From: Chamaecyparis obtusa
Taxonomy: Eukaryota; Streptophyta; Pinopsida; Cupressales; Cupressaceae
NCBI GenBank assembly: GCA_027943335.1
Contig: BSBK01001580.1
Span: 1,265,501-1,329,500, forward strand
Direction of reading: 5' to 3'
Length of the DNA: 64,000 bases
Shown here one piece after another: positions 56,791 through 64,000 of the stretch. The position numbers and the translations under genes were made by a program. How positions within the stretch are numbered: position 1 is the first letter of the stretch; every line of letters begins with the position of its first letter. Below the pieces are notes generated by a model that was not told where the DNA came from, did not search any database, and saw only the letters and a program-made list of their open reading frames with translations.

Positions 56791-57960
56791 TGGTGTTCAA
56801 AATGGACGCTTATGCTCTGAGGCTGCCAATATACCCTCAGGTTGATTTTATGATTGGTTAATTCCAAAATGTATAAGGATCTTAGGGTAACTGGACCAAC
56901 TATAGGGACAAGACTACCCTCTTCACTTCTAGCTCTGCAAAACCAAGGTGGGTGCACCTAACCTAGTAAAAACTATACTTCACACACCAAAGATTGGGTC
57001 TAAACAATAGATTGATAGTAAGAAAGTACTAAATGCTAACCTCTCATTCATTGACTCTCCATTACTATACGGTGACAAAACCACACAACCAACTACTTAA
57101 AGCTTGAAAAGGTTATTGATTTCAATATTTGGGGTGCAATAACTTCAACCAGTGTATGTTAACAAGAGGGATACTCATTTAGGCCAGTGCCTCATCCATT
57201 GGGCAAGATTCCTTAGACACAAAGACACAAAAACTTGAGAATATCTAAGAATTCATAGCCATAAATACATTTATCTTAATCTTTACTGCTTACAAGACAT
57301 CCTTACATAAACAAGGGCAAACCCATATCCCACCTAGAGCATAGTTTAATCCAATCCTAGATCAAAACTCAAGAATGAAGATACATACATAAAAACAATA
57401 TGTAATGAGTTAGAAAACTCAAAGCTTACTTGACTTGACACAAAGGAGAGATAAGAATCAAATATTTGTATTAAGTATGATGAATTCCTTCTGTGTATAC
57501 AATGAATCACAAGGCACCCTGCTTGCAAACTACAGCTTAGACCTACAACTTTCTTCTTTCATTAACAAACACTGAATCAAAAACTAATACAAAACCCTTG
57601 GGACCAGAAACTAGGGACTATTTTTGAACTTCAGCACTGGAACCACTACAAAATAAAAAATTCAACACTAAATACCACTGGTTACCTTGGAATCCCAAAT
57701 AGGTTAGGATGCAACAAGCTACGGATAACCAGGGTAAGGGTTAGGGTTTCCACCCACCAAAACAACTCAAACAGATCAGAAATTAATACATTGGAGGGAA
57801 AACCAAGCAACCCTGAGCAATCAGATCCAAAATTCAATCTTCACTTATGGTAATTATTTTGGAAATGTACTGAAGATCATGAAGTTCCTGCAAATTCATT
57901 TGATTTGACCCCTACAACATGCTTCAAGCAAGTGAACCCATCCCCTCATGGTACAAAACT
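56791..57960 (-). repeat. Putative decayed 5' LTR and leader of C1, no gag
   Basis: No coding sequence is seen between the protease and 57960, so gag is missing or was deleted. 57180-57745 shares short blocks with 48905-49430. The telomere-like GGGTAAGGGTTAGGG at 57737-57752 is a single short occurrence. 57745-57960 matches nothing else in the window. Confidence 0.4.
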
Positions 57961-57964
57961 CTTC

Positions 57965-58066
57965 TGCAAGTAATCCAATAAAATTGAAAATGTGCCTTGG
58001 TGAAAACCTGGAAACAGGCACCTTGGTAGAAAAAGTAAAGAGAAATAAATTCATCCTATGGTGAAA
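57965..58066 (+). repeat. GTGAAAACCTGG hairpin-type repeat (A4)
   Basis: Nearly identical to A1 6310-6405: TGCCTTGGTGAAAACCTGG, AAACAGGCACCTTGGTAG, then AATTCATCCTATGGTGAAAA. Confidence 0.85.
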
Positions 58067-58192
58067 ATTGTACCTAGTCTATAGACACAACACTTCAGTA
58101 AAACATTAGAGGTTAGCAAAAATCAAAATCGTGCAATGAATTGAAAGCTAAACTAACCAGGTGATTTACTGCCTTCTAATAGGTGCCAGTCT
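58067..58192 (-). repeat. Inverted fragment of the family-A LTR 3' end
   Basis: The reverse complement of this stretch reads like the last 125 bp of a family-A LTR: CACCTATTAGAAGGCAGTAA, CTGGTTAGTTTAGC, GCTAACCTCTAATGTTTTAC, TGTTGTGTCTA. It is in opposite orientation to the rest of A4. Confidence 0.85.
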
Positions 58193-59214
58193 TATGATCA
58201 GTGACTAGGTCCTAGGTCTTAGGTTGCATTTCATTTTGCATGTTTCTTTGCATTTTTGCATGTTTGCATGATCTCACAATGGCTAAACGAACTTCAATGC
58301 TTAAACAATTCTCCACTTGTCTCTTCAAATCTAACAAGAGTTGAATCCCACACAAAGGTTCCTCAAATGAAATAGCAAGTACAATCTTTTTTCGGGATCA
58401 AAATTAAAATCTGAGACTGTTTATATTATTAACTACTTGCATAATCAACCTTCAATCATCACAAAAATCCAGTATTCAACTTAACTGATTATCTTACATC
58501 AAACTATTGAAATTTCAACTTGGTCAACTATGGTAAACTCATGGTTCAACCTGGTCAAACTTGGTCTCCAGGACCTCTAAATGATGCAGAATGCATTCTC
58601 AAACATGTATAACCACTTTTTAAATCAATTAACATGCTTCTAAACCATTTTACATTGACTTTTATTGTCAGATTTTGATTTTAATCCCGAAGGGGGCATG
58701 GTATTGCACATCATTCAAGTTTGTAAAAATTCTATCAATCTTTCCTCAGTAATCAAGACAACAACCATGTCTAGTTGTTGATTCATCAAAAGTCATCATC
58801 ACTTGGGGCAAATCTATCATCACTTGGGGCATATCAGATTCATCGATCCATATCAATCTGGTATTCTCCTAATCTTGTAAACTGTATCAGCTTTTTGTAA
58901 CCATCGGTTCATCAGTGTTATTTCCTTGGTTTTTTGGTAACTGAAGGGGTTAGATGTGATACCTACATCATGGTTCTGCTAAGACAATCGAGTCTAGAAT
59001 CTGTCACTCACTTCTTTGCAATCCTAAGGTTCGAAATCAGGCATTTTGACACTCTTTCACAATCATCAATTCATCGCTGCTATAGTGAACATTATCTTTG
59101 GTCATTCAAGACCTAATATCTTCAAATCTTTCAATCATCATATCTTTCGAATCAGTTTCATATCTTTATCATACACAGACTATCTTTGAACCACTGTGCT
59201 TCGCACAGTAATTC
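58193..59214 (+). other. A4 3' non-coding region
   Basis: Aligns with A1 8990-10059, and like A1 lacks the antisense segment of A2. No gene. It ends in the TGTGCTTCGCACAG inverted repeat. Confidence 0.75.
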
Positions 59215-59228
59215 AAAGAGGGGCAAAA
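59215..59228 (+). other. Polypurine tract of A4
   Basis: AAAGAGGGGCAAAA directly before the LTR, as in A1 and A2. Confidence 0.85.
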
Positions 59229-60477
59229 TGTAATACCCCAAAAATGGGCTATAGGTTCATTAACCTCTATATTAACACATCAAATGAAATCGACATCAAA
59301 GTCCTAACCAAAGGCACATCTGCACATCATCGAATCCTAATTGATTATCCTAAATTCTGCATCGGGTAATATTCCTAGCAATATTCTTAATTATCTTAAT
59401 TATCTTTGATTTAATGATTATTTGGCGATAAATCCTATTTATCCTAAAGTTTGATTAATTGAATATTTTCATATTTAATTAATTAGATTTAATATTTGCC
59501 ACTTAATTGTTTAATTAAATTTAATTCTATCTATTATTAATTGTATTATTTAATTTTGACAATAAATCCAATATCCTATGAATAATTGATTAAATTCTTA
59601 TTTAATTAATTAAAGCATGTTGTCATTATTTAATAATATAGTTTTTAATAAAAGTTTGATTAAATGATTGATTAACCCATAAATCAATTATTTATTTTCA
59701 AAAATCAATTAAGTTGAGAGTAAATCATTTAATTATTTATTTAATTCTTAATTATTATGCACATTCAAAAGAAACAGTTAAACTCCAAATAAGAAAATCA
59801 ATGCAAAGTGTTGACTTTTTGGAACTCAACATCCTTTTGGAGTTCAAAAAGCTGATCTAAACTCTAATTTGAGTTAAAAAGTTGTTTTTGCATGCTTTTG
59901 CATAATTTTGAGAATTAACTATCTTTCATGATCAGATAACTCAAAAATCAAGCTGAGTTAATCTAAGTGATTTATGGTTTTTTCCATGCACCTCCAAAGC
60001 CCTGGATTTCTATAAAATCAAGGCTCAGCTCTTCATAATTCATCCATGAATTTGCATTCTCACGCTGTCGAATTGGAGTCTGAAGAATCATCTTTGCGAA
60101 TCCAAGCTACTGTGAGATCTTTCTTGTTTTGAGCATTGCATATCATTTAGCATAGATTCATATCATTGTTAGATCAATTTCATATAGATCAATTTCATAT
60201 CAGTTTATCACTCATATTGCATAGAAAATTCAAAAAAATAGCTTAATTGCATTCAATTCATATCTAGATCAATTGCATTCAAATCCTTCATTTAGGTGTC
60301 GTCAAGGTCACTAATCTCGATAACAATCTGAGAACATCATACTCGCACCTATTAGAAGGTAGTAAATCGCCTGGTTAGTTTAGCTTTCAATTCATTGCAT
60401 GATTTCAATTTTTGCTAACCTCTAATATTTTACTGAAGTGTTGTGTCTACAGATCAGGTACAATTTTCACGCACACA
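59229..60477 (+). repeat. 3' LTR of A4 (family A)
   Basis: 1249 bp, TGTAATACCCC to GCACACA, with the TATA box at 60011-60017. Intermediate in similarity: closer to the A1 LTRs than the A2 3' LTR is, but with its own indels. Followed by ACTGG (60478-60482), the candidate target duplication. Confidence 0.92.
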
Positions 60478-61905
60478 ACTGGACCACACCACAACAACTC
60501 CAAATCATTTCTATTAAGTTTGGTTGTCGAAACATTCAATTCTGTTCCTTTTTGTCGCTGGAAAGCATTTAAATTTTCAAATCTGTAGAGAACGGCTACT
60601 TTTATGGTGCTTACCAATGTATCAATGACCCACATTCAAATCTGAACTTGGCTTATATCATGACCGTTAGATGCTTTTCCTTTTCCCAGGTTATGTTTTT
60701 ACTTTATAAGAATCTGGCGAATACGCAACTGAAAAAACCTTCACCCATTCATGAGAACTTTGAGAGCACCGCTAAATTATTTGGCTACTACGTGAACACT
60801 GTTCGCCAAATCACTAAGTCTTTAGACCCCTCGCCAAAACCATCACGCGAACCAGCGAACACAGCAAGCATTTTTTAGAACTGCCAAACTTTATCTAAAC
60901 TGCCAAAAAGACTGAGAAAATTTACTGGGCCCGCATCAAGAGAATCGACGGTTGTCTCATCTTCGCATAGACCTCCAAGATTCCTTCAGATCATAAGACA
61001 ACCGTTGGATGAAGAATCTTACCCTGCTTTGACAACCCTCTGATAGGATATGAAATCAATAGTTGGCGCATCTTCGCATGTGTCAGAGAAAACCCATCAG
61101 ACTATACGTTGAATGTCGATGCTCTGCAAGTGTCAGAACCCACTGAACCTCAAAAAACTTGGCCCCACTGACAACTACCAACGTATTAATACATGGACCA
61201 ATCATAGACTGCCATTTGTGCATACGTGTCATTATGGACCCACAGTTTGAAGCATCATGTCATAAAGAGAATCAACGGTCGTCTTAAGTTTGCAAGACTC
61301 TAATGTAGTCTATGAGAAGATACACCCACTATCGGATTGAGATGGTGTCAGAGAGACTGGGCTCGGGAGGTATCAAGCCGAAAACATAGGAAATATTAAA
61401 GCACTGACTTAGGAAAAATTAACTGGGAGACTTAGGTAAATCAGCAATTATTAAAAGGGGCCCGAAAATAAAACCTTTAGTCGCAAGATCGCATGATATG
61501 AAGAAGGTTCATGTGATCATGTGACAAAGAGGTTAACAATTTAGCACATGTGTTTTAGAGTTTTAAGTGGCCTAAATAAAGTAACACAAAATTAGAACTA
61601 GGCCAGGGCATTTTTAGGGCTTTTTCACTACAACGGCTAGATTTTCAAAATTTTCACCTAGGGTTTGAGCCAGAGACCTAAAAACAACTGCAAAGATCGG
61701 CAGAAAAATACTAGAGCCATGAAAAATTTTACAGGTGCTAATAGTGGCTCATACTCAGGGATGTGTATCTCCTGCAGATACAACGAGCAAGCTAGAATCT
61801 CTTGGAAGAGCAGACCAACTCAAAATTTTGACCCAAAAAGAAAAAATAGATGACTGTACAAGGGGAAACCTAACTACTTCTCATGGAAATGATACTTTAG
61901 GAGAA
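60478..61905 (-). other. 3' non-coding part of C2, broken by A4
   Basis: No convincing gene. The end next to integrase matches C1 52745-52800, and a phrase around AATAGTGGCTC (61740) matches C1 52595. The extra ORF present in C1 after this spacer would have been further left and is missing, cut off by A4. The open frames on the plus strand (60648-60878, 61665-61853) have no support. Confidence 0.5.
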
Positions 61906-63180
61906 GAAAAACTTTAGGAATTGTCCATGAACAGGCAATTCCAAAGTACCACCAGTTAAATCCTTCAGGACATAAGAATCTGTCCCCCATTTGCTCTCAA
62001 TAAGATAAGGGCCTAACCAAATTGGATCAAAATTTCCATGCTTCCCCTTATCTTCTAACCTTGCATTCCACATCAAGACAAGGTCATCAATTTCAAAGCT
62101 TCTCTGGGTAGCCCTCCTATCAAACAAATTCTTACATTGTCTCTGTAATGTCTCATTTCTTTCATGTCCATCTCTCCTTACCTCCTCCAATTGGATCAGT
62201 TCATCCATTCTTACTCTCATCTCATCATATGCTTGGATAAACTTATACATCTGCAATAAATTATTTTGAGGCAATCTAGCACTTATTCCATATACCAAGT
62301 CAAAAGGAGCACAAGCTATGGCCTTCTTAATAGTTACCCTGTCAGCCCATAGTGCCCACCATAACTTTGAGTCCCATGCTTTCTTATTTTTGTGCAACAC
62401 TCTCTTGAGAATCTTAATCAGACTTTTGTTACTGGACTCAGCCTAACCATTTCCTTGTGGATGATATGGGGAAGAAAATGAAATGTGTATCCCATATTGC
62501 TGACAAAAATCACTAAATTCCTGTGATCTAAAACACATTGCATTATCAACCATAATTACCTCTGGGCAACCAAACCTGGTAAGGATGTTCTACATCATAA
62601 AATCTATCACCACTTTGCTAGTAGCCTTTCTAGTAGGGATAGCTTCAACCCACTTGGTAAAATAATTTGTTGCCACTAGTGTGTAAGAATGTCCACCACT
62701 AGACTTGTTTGGAATCTCCCCAATAAAATGAATACCCCACTTCTGGAAAGGAGCCTGAACTGCAGTAGGTCGGAGTGGCAAATTTCCATTAAACTTCAAC
62801 TTTCCAGCAAATCTTTGACATGCATCACATTTTCTTACGAACTGATGTGTATCCTTAAAAACTGTAGGCCACCAAAATCCAGACCTAAGGATCTTGTGAG
62901 TTGTGGTCTTTTCCATATAGTGTCCTCCACAAAAACCTTTGTGCATTTCCTTCAACAGAGACTTAGACCTCTCATGGTCTATGCACTTTAGCAATACTCC
63001 TTCATTGCTTCTCCACCACAACTTACCATGTATAATGGCATACCTTGAAAATTGCAACTTGACAGTTCTTCTTCTATTTTCATCCATCTTAGGGGGAAGG
63101 ACCAATTTCTGCAAGTAACCAATAACATCCTTCTACCAATCACAATAATCCAAATCACAAATATATGGCCTTTGTTCTTC
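61897..63180 (-). pseudogene. C2 integrase
   Basis: Minus strand, one frame with few stops. The zinc finger is MHKGFCGGHY with CDACQRF (62950-62800). The first catalytic site reads WGIHFIGEIP, His where Asp is expected. The second reads VDNAMCF and the third lies in SPYHPQGNG-stop-AESSNK (62460-62425). The C-terminal part 62400-61897 is open: APFDLVYGISARLPQNNLL, DDLVLMWNARLEDKGKH, WLGPYLIESKWGTDSYVL, ending VHGQFLKFFFS. It is younger-looking than C1 but unable to catalyse as it stands. Confidence 0.88.
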
Positions 63181-64000
63181 TTCTAACATATTCACATGAT
63201 TTGCAATTAAATTGCTTTGTGCCATTAATTTTGCAAGACCTAAGCCACTTACCAACTTTGTAATCTAGATATCAATATTAAATTCTTGGATCCTATTGAT
63301 CCATCTACATCTTTTCCCTAAAACTTCTTGTTGCACCAATATATCCTTAACTACAGCACTAGGAACATAAGCAACCACCTTGGCTCCCACAAGGTAACAT
63401 CTAAAAGCCTTGACTATTTTAACTAACGCATAAGCCTGTTTCTCAGTAATATCATATTTCAATTTTGCTGCTTGTAGGGATTTACTAAAAAATTATATGG
63501 GTTGTTCATATCCATCTAAATTTTTCTGCAATAAAACTGTTGCAACTGTATGACAAGAAGCAAAAGAAAATATCTGCATGGGCTTACCATAATCAGGTGT
63601 CCTCAAAATTGGAGCATCCTTGATGGCCTTTTTGATACTTCTGAAAGATTCATCTGCTTCTTCATTCCATACAATCTTTGCCTCTTTTTTCAACATCCTA
63701 GAGATAGGGAGACTGATTTCTATAAAATTTGTAACAAATCTCCTTAGAAAATTTACCTGCCCAAAGAAGGACTGTATTCCTTTAACATTTCTAGGTGGTG
63801 AAAGCTTATTTATAGCCATAACCCTTTCAGGGTCAATTCTCACTCAATCCTTGGACACAATATGTCCTAAGAGCTTTCCTTCCACAACACCAAAAGAACA
63901 CTTCTTTGGATTCAAAGAAATCCCATACTCCAAAGCCCTAATAAAAATCTTCTCAAGATGCTCACAATGCTGACTTTCCCTATTTGAATATGTTGTGAGG
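63181..64000 (-). pseudogene. C2 gypsy RNase H and C-terminal part of RT (cut by window end)
   Basis: Minus strand, same frame as the integrase. 63843-63493 shows MRIDPERVMAINKLSPPRNV, FFGQVNFLRRFVTNF, EADESFRSIKKAIKDAPIL and PMQIFSFASCHTVATVLLQ, again SFAS where TDAS is usual. 63462-63265 continues with EKQAYALVKIVKAFRCYLV and VKDILVQQEVLGKRCRWI. 63990-63850 holds the end of RT (ECSFGVVEGKLLGHIVS-like with a stop). The rest lies to the right of the window. Confidence 0.85.

Larger units (their letters stand above)
48630..57790 (-). mobile_element. Element C1: Ty3/gypsy element of a second lineage, aRNH upstream of RT
   Basis: On the minus strand: putative 5' LTR region (56990-57790), protease with DSGA site, aRNH, RT, gypsy RNase H, integrase, extra ORF, putative 3' LTR (48630-49430). 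Gag is not found. The extremes are tentative: blocks near 48905-48935 and 49370-49428 recur near 57185-57215 and 57680-57738, which fits two very old LTRs. The element is full of stops and small frameshifts. A second copy (C2) occupies the right end of the window. Confidence 0.65.
57961..60477 (+). mobile_element. Element A4: rearranged 3' remnant of family A
   Basis: Built of three pieces: a hairpin-repeat piece (57965-58066) like A1 6310-6405; an inverted scrap of the LTR 3' end (58067-58192); and the normal family-A 3' region (58193-59228) with a complete 3' LTR (59229-60477). All coding parts are gone. Its right end (after 60477) is flanked by ACTGG and then by the 3' region of C2, so A4 was inserted next to or within C2. 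Confidence 0.8.

Noticed and set aside
57737..57752. GGGTAAGGGTTAGGG telomere-like motif
   Set aside because: A single short occurrence; telobox-like, but not an array.
60648..60878. 76-codon plus-strand open frame right of A4
   Set aside because: No homologous motif, and it lies in the non-coding 3' region of the minus-strand element C2.

Overview
The window looks like intergenic DNA from a large plant nuclear genome and is filled almost entirely with nested, decaying LTR retrotransposons of the Ty3/gypsy (Metaviridae) superfamily. The reasons for this are AT-rich sequence, no recognisable host gene, several pol copies with plant Tat-type features (zinc knuckle C-X2-H-X4-H-X4-C, a second RNase H, a DGGAS protease site), and a primer-binding site matching plant tRNA-Lys. 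A gymnosperm or another giant genome is plausible but not demonstrated. No bacterial, organellar, rRNA, tRNA or CRISPR feature was found.

Layout. (1) 1-11308, plus strand: element A1, a non-autonomous member of family A. Its 5' LTR is cut by the window edge and its 3' LTR is 10074-11308. It has lost gag, RT and RNase H and instead carries a long Ser/Pro-rich ORF of unknown function plus a scrap of integrase. (2) 11309-27594, plus strand: A2, an older, near-complete Tat-like member of family A (gag, protease, G-patch-like motif, RT, RNase H, second RNase H, integrase) with an antisense coding region resembling plant transposon-associated proteins before its 3' LTR. A1 appears to sit inside the 5' leader of A2. 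(3) 27595-30830: a degenerate coding region of unknown identity, with a G-patch-like motif and coiled coils. (4) About 30840-48620, minus strand: element D, a Tat-like pol (protease remnant, RT, RNase H, aRNH, integrase, 3' LTR). (5) 34695-45268, minus strand: element B, inserted into D with a perfect 5-bp target duplication (ATGGT). B is non-autonomous and carries the same unknown ORF module as A1 between unrelated LTRs. (6) About 48630-57790, minus strand: element C1, a different gypsy lineage with an aRNH domain upstream of RT and an extra ORF downstream of integrase. (7) 57960-60477: A4, a rearranged 3' remnant of family A with an inverted LTR scrap and a full 3' LTR. (8) 60478-64000, minus strand: the 3' half of C2, a second copy of family C, running off the right edge.

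How the parts relate. A2 and D encode (or encoded) the machinery typical of Tat elements, whereas A1 and B keep LTRs, primer site and polypurine tract and encode only the unknown module. They would therefore have depended on pol supplied in trans. Decay is mostly by C-to-T or G-to-A changes, as expected for methylated repeats. No polyprotein in the window is intact. The best candidates for something undescribed are the shared ORF module of A1 and B, the TCGTACGA-type repeat clusters, the GTGAAAACCTGG hairpin repeats shared by three families, and the extra ORF of C1. All alignments were made by eye.
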